DNA of 41,618 nucleotides from E44-bin46 sp964354655 (GCA_964354655.1 CAYHAL010000011.1:1-41618); one strand, 5' to 3'; numbered from the stretch's first letter, positions 7,075-15,861 are shown. Numbers and translations are program-made. The notes: a model not told the origin generated them from the sequence alone.

Positions 7075-7104
7075 AAAGTGGTATCATTGAAAGTGGTATC
7101 ATTT
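7075..7104 (+). repeat. Two-unit 15-bp tandem repeat
   Basis: AAAGTGGTATCATT occurs twice in a row (7075-7088, 7090-7103) in the 331-bp gene-free region 6975-7305 between the GT20 gene and alaS. The rest of that region shows only the alaS promoter. Confidence 0.7.
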
Positions 7105-7247
7105 AACCCCCTTTATCATATTTTATCAATAGAATATCCCACATTTTCATGATTTTGGCAAGACCGTTACCTTGTGAAGTAAAGATTATAGTTTATTGGC
7201 TGGGGGTTTGTAAAGGGGTTAGTGACGGCATAATACTCAATCTCTCG

Positions 7248-7276
7248 TTGACAGTTAGCATGACTTAAACTAAAAT
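7248..7276 (+). promoter_or_regulatory. Promoter of alaS
   Basis: TTGACA (7248-7253), 17-bp spacer, TAAAAT (7271-7276), 29 bp before the TTG start. No T-box specifier structure or T-box sequence is seen. Confidence 0.65.
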
Positions 7277-7305
7277 CGGGGTAATTGACTTGAGGGTGAG
7301 CAAAG

Positions 7306-9969
7306 TTGACTGGTGATGAAATTCGGGCAGCTTTCTTGAGTTTCTTTGAGGGAAAAGGGCATAAAGTCATTCCCAGCTCGTCTCTAGTACCCCGAGGTGA
7401 CCCTACTTTACTGCTTACAAGCGCTGGAATGGTGCAGTTTAAGCCCTACTTTTTAGGCGAGAGGATGCCGCCTTCTCCCCGTTTAGCCTCGTGCCAAAAG
7501 TGCTTTCGGACTACCGATATTGAATCGGTAGGTGACCCTACCCACCTTACCTTCTTTGAAATGCTGGGCAATTTCAGTGTTGGTGATTACTTTAAGCCGG
7601 AAGCCATTAGCTGGGCGTGGGAATTTGTAACCCAGCGCTTAAGCCTTCCACCTCAGCGGCTCTGGATAACTATTTTCCTTGATGATGAGGAGGCTTTTGG
7701 TTATTGGCGGGAGATAGGAGTGCCTGAGCATAGGATACTGAGGTTTGGTGAGGAGGACAATTTCTGGGGACCAGCCGGCGATTCTGGACCCTGTGGACCT
7801 TGTAGCGAGATTGTCTACGACTTTGGTGAGGGGGTTGGCTGTAGGAAGCCTTCTTGTGCCCCAGGCTGTAACTGTGGTCGCTTTTCCGAGATCTGGAACT
7901 TGGTATTTACCCAGTATAACCAGGACAGGGAAGGGCACCGCACTCCACTACCGAAGCCTAATATTGATACTGGTATGGGTTTGGAAAGAACTGCAGCTGT
8001 AGTACAGGGTAAGACCTCCGTCTATGAGACCGGCCTATTCGCATCACTCATAGATAATATTTCCAAGTTTATAGGAAAGAATTACGGTTCAAACGATGAA
8101 GTGGATAAAGCAATGCGAGTAATAGTTGAGCATGGACGTGCTTTGACTTTTCTCATCGCCGATGGCGTGATGCCCAGTAATGTGGGCAGGGGCTATGTCC
8201 TTAGACGATTGTTACGCAGGGCTGCCCTTTACGGCCGAAGACTCGGTTTAGAAAAACCTTTTCTCAATCAGATAGCTGGTGCAACGGTTGGCTATATGGC
8301 TAAAGTATATCCTGAATTACAGCAAAGGCAGGATTCTATCTATCAGGTTGTCGGAACTGAGGAAGCTAAATTTCGAGAAACTCTCAACACCGGTCTGGAG
8401 TTGCTAGATGAAATTATAGAGGAAGCTGTCAATAAAGGAGTAAATAGAATCTCTGGCGAAGAAGCCTTTAAGCTTCACGATACTTATGGCTTCCCTGTCG
8501 AGTTGACTAGGGAGATTGCTACCGAGCGGGGCTTTTCGGTCGATTTAGCAGGCTTTGAGCAGGAGATGGAGAAACAGCGGGGTAGAGCTAAGGCTAAATT
8601 AATCACCGCTCAAAAGAAATTAATCACCGCTGGAGATAAATTAATCACCGCTCAAAAGAAGTTAATCACCGCTGGAGATAAATTAATCACCGCTCAAAAG
8701 AAGTTAATCACCTTTACTGGCTATAAGAACCTCAAGCAAGAAACAACCATCCTTAGTCTCCTGGTTGATAATGAGCCTGTTGAGACAATAAAAGAGGGGC
8801 AGGAGGCAAGCCTGATTCTGGAAACCACTCCCTTCTATGGCGAGATGGGAGGGCAGGTGGGGGATACCGGTCAGATAACCAGTCCGTCAGGCAAATTCTC
8901 TGTTACCAATACTATCCGAGTTCCTCCAGATATTATTGTCCACCAAGGGCGTGTTACCGAGGGCAGTCTAACTGTTGGGGATGAAGTGGCGGTGGTGGTG
9001 GATGGGGAGTGGCGACTTGATATTGCTCGCAATCATACTGCTACCCATTTACTCCAGCTGGCTCTGCGCCAGGTATTAGGCGCGCATGTTGAGCAACGGG
9101 GCTCACTGGTAGCCCCAGACCGGCTTAGATTTGACTTCTCTCACTTGGTGGCACTGATGCCAGAGGAAATACAGGAAGTAAACCGTATTGTCAATGATAA
9201 GATTCGCCAGAACCTCAAGGTTTATGATGAGGAGATTCCATATAAACAGGCGATAAAGGAAGGGGCTATAGCCCTGTTTGATGAAAAGTATGGCGATATA
9301 GTTCGAGTGGTGAAAATAGGCGAACCTTTTATTAGCGCTGAGCTGTGTGGCGGCACCCATGTTGCTTCAACTGGGGAGATAGGCTTCTTTCACATCATTA
9401 GTGAGAGTAGCATTGGTGCCGGGTTGCGCCGTATTGAAGCCGTTACCGGTAGGGGCGCTGAGGAATTTATTGAAAGGTTCTTTTCCGACTGGCAAGAGAT
9501 TGCGCAAATCGTCGGAGCTTCATTAGAAAATGTCCGAGAGAAAGTTTCCAGCACAGCTAATGAGCGGGATGTGGAGCGTAAGCGGGCTCTAACTCTGGAG
9601 AGGGAATTATCAAAGAAAATAGCCACATCATTATTAGGTCAGGCAGAAGTGGTTAAAGGGGTAACCGTGCTGGCAGCTAAAGTGCCATCCTTGCGGATAG
9701 AGGCTCTACGGGAGATGAGTGACCTACTCAGGGAGCAACTAAAGAGCGCAGTCATAGTCCTGGGCACAATTTATGATGATAAGCCCCTTTTCTTAGCCAT
9801 GGTAACCCCCGATTTAGTTGCCAGAGGCTACAACGCTGGGGAAATAATTAAACAGGTGGCTGGGGTTACCGGGGGCAGTGGTGGGGGTAAAGCCCGATTT
9901 GCTCAGGCGGGTGGTAAGTATAAAGATAAATTAGACCAAGCCCTTGGGTTGGTGAAAAGCTTGATATAA
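7306..9969 (+). CDS. alaS: Alanyl-tRNA synthetase
   Basis: 887 aa from TTG 7306 (GAGGGTGA upstream). This is the expected N-terminus, since AlaS begins (M)TGDEIRAAFLSFFEGKGH. Class II aminoacylation domain with FLTSAGM-type LLTSAGMVQFKPYF and FRTTDIESVG; editing domain with the zinc motif HTATH (residues 577-581) and CGGTH (681-685); C-Ala domain ending GSGGGKARFAQAGG. Full length and apparently functional. Unusual feature: residues 431-469, in the linker ahead of the editing beta-barrel, are a 7-residue repeat (KLITAQK/KLITAGD) encoded by a 21-bp minisatellite. ruvX follows after 19 bp. Confidence 0.97.
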   Translation: MTGDEIRAAFLSFFEGKGHKVIPSSSLVPRGDPTLLLTSAGMVQFKPYFLGERMPPSPRLASCQKCFRTTDIESVGDPTHLTFFEMLGNFSVGDYFKPEAISWAWEFVTQRLSLPPQRLWITIFLDDEEAFGYWREIGVPEHRILRFGEEDNFWGPAGDSGPCGPCSEIVYDFGEGVGCRKPSCAPGCNCGRFSEIWNLVFTQYNQDREGHRTPLPKPNIDTGMGLERTAAVVQGKTSVYETGLFASLIDNISKFIGKNYGSNDEVDKAMRVIVEHGRALTFLIADGVMPSNVGRGYVLRRLLRRAALYGRRLGLEKPFLNQIAGATVGYMAKVYPELQQRQDSIYQVVGTEEAKFRETLNTGLELLDEIIEEAVNKGVNRISGEEAFKLHDTYGFPVELTREIATERGFSVDLAGFEQEMEKQRGRAKAKLITAQKKLITAGDKLITAQKKLITAGDKLITAQKKLITFTGYKNLKQETTILSLLVDNEPVETIKEGQEASLILETTPFYGEMGGQVGDTGQITSPSGKFSVTNTIRVPPDIIVHQGRVTEGSLTVGDEVAVVVDGEWRLDIARNHTATHLLQLALRQVLGAHVEQRGSLVAPDRLRFDFSHLVALMPEEIQEVNRIVNDKIRQNLKVYDEEIPYKQAIKEGAIALFDEKYGDIVRVVKIGEPFISAELCGGTHVASTGEIGFFHIISESSIGAGLRRIEAVTGRGAEEFIERFFSDWQEIAQIVGASLENVREKVSSTANERDVERKRALTLERELSKKIATSLLGQAEVVKGVTVLAAKVPSLRIEALREMSDLLREQLKSAVIVLGTIYDDKPLFLAMVTPDLVARGYNAGEIIKQVAGVTGGSGGGKARFAQAGGKYKDKLDQALGLVKSLI
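8596..8712 (+). repeat. Intragenic 21-bp minisatellite in alaS
   Basis: Five full units and one partial unit of AAATTAATCACCGCT followed alternately by CAAAAG or GGAGAT, so the higher-order period is 42 bp. Units at 8596, 8617, 8638, 8659, 8680 and partial 8701. It stays in frame and encodes alternating KLITAQK and KLITAGD. Confidence 0.97.
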
Positions 9970-9988
9970 TCAGACCGTCTGGAGGTAT

Positions 9989-10408
9989 ATGACGCGTAGC
10001 CTAGGACTTGATATTGGAGACAAAAGGATTGGAGTAGCCCTCAGCGACCCTCAAGGTGTACTAGCCAGCCCGTTAACCATTATCACTTGTCAAAATGAGA
10101 CCGCCGATATTGAGACGATTATTAGCATTATTAGTCAGCATCAGGTCGAGTGCGTTGTAGTTGGTTTGCCCCGCTCCATGGATGGCAGTCTAGGTAAGCA
10201 GGCAGAAAGGGTAAAGGCTTTTGTTCAAAAACTATCTAGCCAAACCGAGGTTCCTGTAGAATTCAGGGACGAGCGGTTATCAACGGTATCAGCTAAGCGC
10301 TTGATGCAAGCAGCTCATGCCGGGAAGACCAGAAAGAAAGCTCGGGATGATGCCGTAGCCGCAGCCATTATCCTGCAAAGTTACCTGGACGAGGAGTGCG
10401 TTTTGTAG
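9989..10408 (+). CDS. ruvX: Putative pre-16S rRNA nuclease / Holliday junction resolvase-like (YqgF)
   Basis: 139 aa, typical length. RNase H-fold protein of the YqgF/RuvX family, involved in 16S rRNA 5' maturation in bacteria. Motifs: LDIGDKRIGVALSD (first catalytic Asp), VVVGLPRSMDGS, DERLST (Glu) and the C-terminal KARDDAVAAAIILQSYL (Asp). ATG start with GGAGG 5 bp upstream, 19 bp after alaS, an arrangement common in bacteria. Confidence 0.93.
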   Translation: MTRSLGLDIGDKRIGVALSDPQGVLASPLTIITCQNETADIETIISIISQHQVECVVVGLPRSMDGSLGKQAERVKAFVQKLSSQTEVPVEFRDERLSTVSAKRLMQAAHAGKTRKKARDDAVAAAIILQSYLDEECVL

Positions 10409-10418
10409 TCAAGAAGGC

Positions 10419-10447
10419 TTGGCAAACACTGTTGTTTGGTGTATAGT
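10419..10447 (+). promoter_or_regulatory. Promoter giving a near-leaderless transcript
   Basis: TTGGCA (10419-10424), 17-bp spacer, TATAGT (10442-10447). The ATG at 10457 is only 9 nt after the -10, and there is no Shine-Dalgarno. Confidence 0.55.
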
Positions 10448-10456
10448 TAAGCAATT

Positions 10457-10795
10457 ATGAGGGCTCGGTTGCTGGCTATTAAGGGTTACTTTGCTGGAAT
10501 TCACCGAATAAGGCATCTTCTGGTGGCGCTAATTGCCCTTGTTATCGCAGACGGTGTGATAAGTCACTTTCTTATTGAACGTGGCGTAGCCCAAGAGGTG
10601 AACCCATTCCTGCGGAATTTGGTCGGCAATGAAAGTTTCTTGGTTGTAAAAGTGGTGGGGGTGCTGGTAGCGGCGCTTATCCTGTGGGATATTTACAAGC
10701 GCTGGCCCAGGGCAGCAGTGATAAGCAGTTGGTGTTTCGTGGGCTTGTATGCCGGAATTATAACCTGGAACTTATCGGTATCCTTCATTACTTAG
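10457..10795 (+). CDS. Small integral membrane protein (DUF5658-like)
   Basis: 112 aa with three to four predicted transmembrane helices: about residues 20-38 (LLVALIALVIADGVISHFL), 60-78 (FLVVKVVGVLVAALILW) and 88-108. The pattern of an Asp in helix 1 followed by an E-x-NP-type loop (QEVNPFLRNL) matches the DUF5658 type as I remember it. The function is unknown. It has its own promoter and converges with the 3-hydroxyacyl-CoA dehydrogenase gene. Confidence 0.75.
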   Translation: MRARLLAIKGYFAGIHRIRHLLVALIALVIADGVISHFLIERGVAQEVNPFLRNLVGNESFLVVKVVGVLVAALILWDIYKRWPRAAVISSWCFVGLYAGIITWNLSVSFIT

Positions 10796-10832
10796 GTGTG
10801 AGCTTTTACCTCGGCGTCTCTACTCTAGTTGC

Positions 10833-11792
10833 CTATTGAGGGTACAACAATTTGAGGAGTTGGATGAATTTCCTGTCCCTAGCCTTGACCCTTTTATCTT
10901 GACCTTTAGTGAAATAATCGATGTGGTAATCAAAGAAGCCCTTCCCGCTTTTTAACCCCAGCTCGCCAGCCTCTACCTTCTTCTTGAGCGCTTCAGGTGG
11001 CTGGTGGGCATCATTAATCACCTTAAATAATCGGGCGGCAATACCATGCCACAAATCGAGCCCTGCCAAATCACAGGTTTCTAGTGGTCCAATAGCCGCT
11101 AAGCGAAACCCAAAACTCCCCTTCACCGCCAGGTCAATGTCTTCGGGGCTGGCAATGCCTTGTTCCCAAAGTGACCACACTTCCCGAACCATTCCCATCT
11201 GTATCCGGTTGACCACGAAGCCGGGGATTTCCTTAAAGATTTTCACCGGCAGCTTCTTGACCTTCTTGAGCAGGGCATAAACCAGCTCCATCGTCTCATC
11301 AGAGGTCTCCTCACCTCGCACCACCTCCACTACCGGGATTATATGGGGAGGATTAAACCAATGGGTAACGAGTATCTTGTTGCGCCTTCGGCATTGAGAA
11401 GTAAAGTCTTGCAGAACCAGCGAAGAGGTGTTACTGGCGAAGATAGTATGCTCAGGGCAAAAGGCATCAAGGTCGGTAAAAATCTTCCGCTTTACCTCTA
11501 CTTCTTCCACAATGGTTTCGGTAACAAAATCGGCATCTTTCACTGCTTTTTTGAGGTCGGTGGTAGTGGTTAGGCGGGATAGCGTTTCCTTAATTGTATC
11601 TTGGGGAATTAGGCTGCTCTCAGCAAAGGTCTTAAGGTCATTCCTTATGTGCCTTATGGCATTACTGAGTGTCGTCTCTCTTCTAGCATTCAGGGCTACA
11701 TTATAACCACCCAAGGCATAAGTGAGGCCAATTCCATGTCCCATAATACCAGCGCCGATAATACTTATGTTTTTGATATCTTTTAGCTGCAC
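10833..11792 (-). CDS. 3-hydroxyacyl-CoA dehydrogenase, NAD-binding
   Basis: 319 aa from GTG 11792 (AGGGGG 5 bp upstream). The N-terminal Rossmann domain has GAGIMGHGI (residues about 13-21) and the C-terminal domain is all-helical. The catalytic region shows SNTSS and THWFNPPHIIPVVEV, where His-Glu pairing is characteristic of HAD-type enzymes that oxidise L-3-hydroxyacyl-CoA with NAD. The C-terminus GLKSGKGFFDY is the usual family ending. No thiolase or crotonase lies nearby, so the pathway (fatty acid/butyryl-CoA or hydroxy acid metabolism) is open. It is monocistronic, with a TTGGCA-18-TATACT promoter. Confidence 0.9.
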   Translation of the reverse strand: MQLKDIKNISIIGAGIMGHGIGLTYALGGYNVALNARRETTLSNAIRHIRNDLKTFAESSLIPQDTIKETLSRLTTTTDLKKAVKDADFVTETIVEEVEVKRKIFTDLDAFCPEHTIFASNTSSLVLQDFTSQCRRRNKILVTHWFNPPHIIPVVEVVRGEETSDETMELVYALLKKVKKLPVKIFKEIPGFVVNRIQMGMVREVWSLWEQGIASPEDIDLAVKGSFGFRLAAIGPLETCDLAGLDLWHGIAARLFKVINDAHQPPEALKKKVEAGELGLKSGKGFFDYHIDYFTKGQDKRVKARDRKFIQLLKLLYPQ

Positions 11793-11848
11793 CTTTGCCC
11801 CCTTATTCTGAGATTTTCCGCTTCTGACTGGTGGATACGCACCATTAG

Positions 11849-11878
11849 AGTATACTTCTTCAGGTGCGGCAATGCCAA
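11849..11878 (-). promoter_or_regulatory. Promoter of 3-hydroxyacyl-CoA dehydrogenase
   Basis: Minus strand TTGGCA (11873-11878), 18-bp spacer, TATACT (11849-11854). Confidence 0.55.
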
Positions 11879-11936
11879 GTAATAAGGCATAAACGGATTT
11901 CTAGGTTATAAATCACTAGGAGCAAGGTATGATACA

Positions 11937-12566
11937 ATGGCACGGGGTGCGTTAATGCTTCCATTTTTAGCCAGTGTAGCAGTAGTTTCATTATCAGGGG
12001 TAATGATGCCTGGGCCGGCGTTTGCTGTTACCGTAGCCAAAAGTTATAGCTCCCGATTTGCTGGCACGAAGATAGCCTTAGGTCATGCTCTAGTAGAGAT
12101 TCCTCTGATGGTGGCAATATACTTTGGCTTTGGTCGGTTCTTTGACCAAGAGCTGGTTCAAATTGTCCTTTATTTAGTGGGTGGGGCTGTCCTGGTCTGG
12201 ATGGGCGTAGGTATGTTCCGAGCCAGAGGCAGGGTTACCGATAAGGGCAGGGATTTACCTTATAACGCGGTTGTTGCCGGGGTAGTTACCAGTGCCCTCA
12301 ACCCATTCTTTATCCTCTGGTGGGCAGCCGTCGGTAGCATGCTTATCATGAAGTCGCTGAGTTTTGGCTTAATCGGGTTTGCGTTGCTTATTACTATCCA
12401 CCTGCTATGTGATTTTGGCTGGCTATCTTTTGTTTCCAATCTCGTCTATCGAACCAAATCATTCTGGAAAGGGAAATTTCAAGAGGGGTTGTTTATTGCC
12501 TGCAGTTGGCTACTTATCGGATTTGGAGGTTGGTTTCTGGTATCAGGAATCAAATTGGTAACCTAG
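11937..12566 (+). CDS. LysE/RhtB-family amino-acid exporter
   Basis: 209 aa, six hydrophobic segments, usual for LysE-type exporters of amino acids across the cytoplasmic membrane. The signature near the N-terminus is SLSGVMMPGPAFAVTVAKS, the G-PGP motif, followed by GHALVEIPL and the second conserved Asn-Pro (SALNPFFILWW). Substrate is not predictable. ATG 11937 is used, with AGGAGCAAGG upstream; Met7 is an alternative. birA follows after 26 bp. Confidence 0.88.
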   Translation: MARGALMLPFLASVAVVSLSGVMMPGPAFAVTVAKSYSSRFAGTKIALGHALVEIPLMVAIYFGFGRFFDQELVQIVLYLVGGAVLVWMGVGMFRARGRVTDKGRDLPYNAVVAGVVTSALNPFFILWWAAVGSMLIMKSLSFGLIGFALLITIHLLCDFGWLSFVSNLVYRTKSFWKGKFQEGLFIACSWLLIGFGGWFLVSGIKLVT

Positions 12567-12592
12567 GCATAATTAGGTAGGATAGCCTGAGG

Positions 12593-13372
12593 ATGAGGGG
12601 AAATAGTTTATCGTCAGCTTCTATTACCGATGGTTTGGAGACTCAATTTATCGGACAGAGGGTCATTTACTACCCCAGGTTGACTTCAACCATGGAGGTG
12701 GCGAAGAGGGAGGCTCGACTGGGAGCAGCCGAAGGAACGGTTGTTATTGCCGGTGAGCAAACTGCCGGCAGGGGGCGAATAGGGCGTTTTTGGCTGTCAC
12801 CCAAGGGCAGCATTGCCTTGTCTATCATTCTCTACCCCAGCTTGGTCTATTTACCCTCCCTTATTATGCTGGCTTCTCTAGCTGTGGTTCATAGTATTGA
12901 GGCGGTTACCGGTCTGAAGTCACAGGTTAAATGGCCTAACGATGTTTTGGTTAATGGTAGAAAGGTGTGTGGGATTCTAATTGAAAGCGATGTGCTGGGA
13001 GATACTGTAGTCTACGCTATTATCGGTATCGGGGTAAATGTTAACCTTAGGACTTCTGATTTCCCTGAAATGTCACAGTTTGCCACCAGCCTCTCTGACG
13101 AGCTGGGGGGAGGTATATCGCTGTTAAGCCTGATACGGCGATTATTGATCGAAGTAGAGGGGTTATACCTGACTTTACTGGCTGGGGGGTCTATTTATGA
13201 AGAGTGGCGGGACAATTTGGTGACCCTGGGTAAGAAAGTCAAGGTAGAGTCGGGCAAAAATAGGTATGAAGGCATAGCTGAATCGGTAGCCAGGGATGGT
13301 AGCCTACTATTACGTCAGGCAAATGGCAGCCTAACTAAGATTGTGGCTGGTGATGTTACCCTACGTGACTAA
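12593..13372 (+). CDS. birA: Biotin-[acetyl-CoA-carboxylase] ligase
   Basis: 259 aa. Catalytic BirA/LplA-type core with STMEVAK, the biotinyl-AMP loop GRGRIGRFW, KWPNDVLVNGRKVCGIL and IGIGVNVN, then the C-terminal SH3-like domain (VKVESGKNRYEGIAESVARDGSLLLR). The N-terminal winged helix of BirA repressors is absent, so this is a class I ligase that biotinylates carboxylases without acting as a repressor. It ends just before a strong hairpin. Confidence 0.94.
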   Translation: MRGNSLSSASITDGLETQFIGQRVIYYPRLTSTMEVAKREARLGAAEGTVVIAGEQTAGRGRIGRFWLSPKGSIALSIILYPSLVYLPSLIMLASLAVVHSIEAVTGLKSQVKWPNDVLVNGRKVCGILIESDVLGDTVVYAIIGIGVNVNLRTSDFPEMSQFATSLSDELGGGISLLSLIRRLLIEVEGLYLTLLAGGSIYEEWRDNLVTLGKKVKVESGKNRYEGIAESVARDGSLLLRQANGSLTKIVAGDVTLRD

Positions 13373-13381
13373 AATAACCCC

Positions 13382-13408
13382 AAGAGCCTGCACCTAGTGC
13401 AGGCTCTT
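13382..13408. terminator. Bidirectional hairpin terminator between birA and slipin gene
   Basis: A 12-bp perfect stem (AAGAGCCTGCAC / GTGCAGGCTCTT) with a 3-nt loop CTA, placed between two converging genes. The minus-strand side is followed by TTATTTT, the plus side by a weaker GATTTA. Confidence 0.8.
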
Positions 13409-13441
13409 GATTTACTCGTGTCATACTTTGGAAGCGGCTTA

Positions 13442-14236
13442 TTAGCTCTTTCTTCTTGGCGATTTGGTTGGTTCTTCTTCTAGAAATCTATTACCAATGC
13501 GGGTAAAGGCAGTCAAAAGGTCGATGGGCAACGGGAAGATGATAGTGCTATTTTTCTCAGAGGCTATCTCAGTGAGTGTTTTTAGGTAACGGAGTTGCAG
13601 GGCGGCTGGCTCTCTGGCAATAATAGCCGCCGCTGCAGTCAGCTTCTCTGCGGCTTGGAGCTCACCCTCAGCGTGGATGATTTTGGCTCGTCTCTCTCTT
13701 TCTGCCTCAGCCTGAGCTGCCATCATGCGCCTCATCGTTTCCGGGAGTTCCACCTGCTTGATCTCCACGATGCTAACCTTCACTCCCCACGGCTCAGTTT
13801 GCTCGTCAATTATCTTCTGCAGCATCTGATTAAGCTTATCCCTTTGCGTCAGCAGCTCATCAATTTCAGATTGTCCCAAAACGTTTCGCAGTGTTGTCTG
13901 TGATATCAATGAGGTGCCTCGGATGTGGTCTAAGATCTTAACTACCGAAGCCTCAGCATCAACCACCCTGAAATAAACCACGGCATCAACCCTGACGGTA
14001 ACATTATCTCTGGTGATAACGTCTTGCGGCGGGACATCCATAGTTACCACCCGAAGGTCAACCTTCACCATCCGGTCAACGAAGGGGATGAGGAGAAAGA
14101 AGCCGGGACCTTTAGCCCCGATTAGCCGTCCCAGGCGAAAAATAACCCCCCGCTCATATTCCCTGATAATCCTAACCGTCGCTGGAATGAATATGGCGCA
14201 AAGTATGACAATGACGACGTAACCCCATATTGGCAT
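13442..14236 (-). CDS. Slipin / SPFH-band 7 membrane protein
   Basis: 264 aa. One N-terminal transmembrane helix (about residues 4-21) is followed by an SPFH domain: YERGVIFRLGR, GPGFFLLIPFVDRMVKVDLR, and the helical coiled region MMAAQAEAERERRAKIIHAEGELQAAEKL. Slipins are stomatin homologues that form membrane microdomain scaffolds and are usually partnered by NfeD-type proteases, as here: the gene is 18 bp downstream of one. AGGAGG precedes the ATG. Confidence 0.93.
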   Translation of the reverse strand: MPIWGYVVIVILCAIFIPATVRIIREYERGVIFRLGRLIGAKGPGFFLLIPFVDRMVKVDLRVVTMDVPPQDVITRDNVTVRVDAVVYFRVVDAEASVVKILDHIRGTSLISQTTLRNVLGQSEIDELLTQRDKLNQMLQKIIDEQTEPWGVKVSIVEIKQVELPETMRRMMAAQAEAERERRAKIIHAEGELQAAEKLTAAAAIIAREPAALQLRYLKTLTEIASEKNSTIIFPLPIDLLTAFTRIGNRFLEEEPTKSPRRKS

Positions 14237-14254
14237 TTTTTACCTCCTTTGTTT

Positions 14255-15580
14255 TTATTTTACATCTGGTTTCTTTTTGGATACATATAATTTCAAGCCA
14301 TCAAACCTAGTTATAATCACCTCCTCCCCGGGCTTTGCCTCGCCCTCGTCTAATATTGCTGCCCACAGTTCACCCTCATGAAGGACAATTCCTTCGGGTT
14401 CTAGGGCTGCCTTGACTGTAGCTGTTTTCCCTGGCAGCTCCTCCCTGCCTGTCGTTGCCTGACGCCGGTGGGCTCGGACTACGAAATAGATGACAACGGC
14501 AAGGACAGTACCAATGCTACCTGCAATTGTGGGAATCACCCATGGCGCTGGTTGAAACAATGTCGGCCTCCCGCTAAATAGAATTAAAAAACCAAAAACT
14601 AACGAAATTATACCTCCGGCAGTGAATAAACCAAAACCGGCGGTAAATACCTCAGCGATAAATAGACCGCCTGCCAGAGCTATAAGGGCAATACCGGCGT
14701 AGTTTATGGGTAGAAAGCCTAATGAGTAGGCGGCTAAAAAGGCACTGATGCCACCGAATACCCCCGGGAAAATAAGTCCAGGGTTGAATATTTCCACGGT
14801 TATGCCGAGCATAGCCAGACTTAGCAGAATAACGGCGATACTCGGGTCACTGATAGTAAAGACGAAGTTCTCTATGGCACTCATATTGACATAGTTAATT
14901 TCGGCTCCCTGGGTATGCAGGGTGACTACACTCCCATCAAGCATAGTTACTTGCCAGCCATCTAGTTGATGGACAAGGCTGTTAAGGTCAGGAGCCACCG
15001 TGTCAATGACATTAAGCTCCAGGGCCTCCTGTTCGGTGGCGGAAACGCTCCCTCTGACTGCCTTTTCTGCCCAGTCCACGTTACGCCCGTGGCTTTTGGC
15101 AATACTTCTAATATAGGCGGCGGCATCATTGACCACCTTTTCCTCCATCTCTTTTGACATTTGAGCTTCACCCTCGGTACCTATGGCTACTGGGTGAGCG
15201 GCACCAATGTTAGTATTTGGTGCCATGGCAGCAACATGGGCGGCGATAGTAATAAATACTCCGGCTGAAGCCGCCCGTGCCCCAGAGGGAGAGACATATA
15301 CCACTACCGGAACTTTGGCATTAACGATGTCCTTAACAATGTCGCGCATAGCAGTGTCCAAACCACCGGGGGTATCCAGTTGGATAATACAAGCTATGGC
15401 ATTTTCTTCTTCAGCTTGGCTGATTCCACGCTCGATATAATTGGCTAGGGCTGGGTTAATAGTTCCATCGACGTAAAGCACATCAATCCTGGAACTAGCC
15501 GCTTGAGCCTCGGTGCCTATGGAAATAGAGGCAACGACCAATAAGCCAAGTAGCAATATAAGGCGTATGATTTTTGGCAT
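14255..15580 (-). CDS. NfeD-family membrane serine protease (ClpP-class domain)
   Basis: 441 aa from ATG 15580, preferred over an upstream TTG because AGAAGG is correctly spaced. It has a signal peptide (residues 1-28, ending QAA), then a ClpP-fold protease domain with LDTPGG and the nucleophile Ser105 in ARAASAG. Several transmembrane helices follow (about 235-380) and a C-terminal OB-fold NfeD domain (PGKTATVKAALEPEGIVLHEGELW). Homologues such as archaeal 1510-N cleave the C-terminal part of the partner stomatin with a Ser-Lys dyad. The adjacent slipin gene is the presumed substrate or partner. Confidence 0.92.
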   Translation of the reverse strand: MPKIIRLILLLGLLVVASISIGTEAQAASSRIDVLYVDGTINPALANYIERGISQAEEENAIACIIQLDTPGGLDTAMRDIVKDIVNAKVPVVVYVSPSGARAASAGVFITIAAHVAAMAPNTNIGAAHPVAIGTEGEAQMSKEMEEKVVNDAAAYIRSIAKSHGRNVDWAEKAVRGSVSATEQEALELNVIDTVAPDLNSLVHQLDGWQVTMLDGSVVTLHTQGAEINYVNMSAIENFVFTISDPSIAVILLSLAMLGITVEIFNPGLIFPGVFGGISAFLAAYSLGFLPINYAGIALIALAGGLFIAEVFTAGFGLFTAGGIISLVFGFLILFSGRPTLFQPAPWVIPTIAGSIGTVLAVVIYFVVRAHRRQATTGREELPGKTATVKAALEPEGIVLHEGELWAAILDEGEAKPGEEVIITRFDGLKLYVSKKKPDVK

Positions 15581-15608
15581 AATCAACCTTCTACCAACTC
15601 AGTAATAA

Positions 15609-15637
15609 ATTATATATTGTTTGTGGTTTTATTACAA
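15609..15637 (-). promoter_or_regulatory. Promoter of NfeD-slipin operon
   Basis: Minus strand TTGTAA (15632-15637), 17-bp spacer, TATAAT (15609-15614), about 22 nt leader to ATG 15580. Confidence 0.6.
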
Positions 15638-15662
15638 ATGGAATCAGCTTGAGATTGTTTAG

Positions 15663-15799
15663 CAACCCATCCCCCTAACCCCCTTCCCTTATTAGGGGAA
15701 GGGGGAGTGTAGGTAAGAGAGGGGCGAAGCCCCTCTCTAAAATCTCTTCCCCCTCGCCTTCCTAAGGAGAGGGGGATTAAGGGGGTGAGGTTGATAAAC
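15663..15799 (+). repeat. Dispersed palindromic repeat, copy A
   Basis: 137 bp with imperfect terminal inverted repeats: left CAACCCATCCCCCTAACCCC, right end reading AAGGGGGTGAGGTTG. A central perfect hairpin AGAGAGGGGC-GAA-GCCCCTCTCT lies at 15716-15738, with flanking hairpins of the TTCCC/GGGAA kind. It lies upstream of hisZ and ends in TTGATAAAC. It has the structure of a MITE or REP-like element with no coding capacity. Confidence 0.85.
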
Positions 15800-15832
15800 A
15801 CCTTAATCCTAATGGTTGAATAGCTAGGCAAA

Positions 15833-15861
15833 TTGATATACAATTTACAGACTATTATAAA
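15833..15861 (+). promoter_or_regulatory. Promoter of the his gene cluster
   Basis: TTGATA (15833-15838), 17-bp spacer, TATAAA (15856-15861). The hisZ ATG at 15872 is only 10 nt from the -10, so the mRNA would be leaderless or nearly so. Confidence 0.55.

Noticed and set aside
7639..7938. Minus-strand and alternate-frame ORFs inside alaS
   Set aside because: Shadow frames of a full-length, motif-complete alaS with no start signals of their own.
15663..15799. CRISPR-like look of repeated palindromes
   Set aside because: Copies are dispersed over 23 kb, differ in length and sequence, and have no regular spacers or cas genes.
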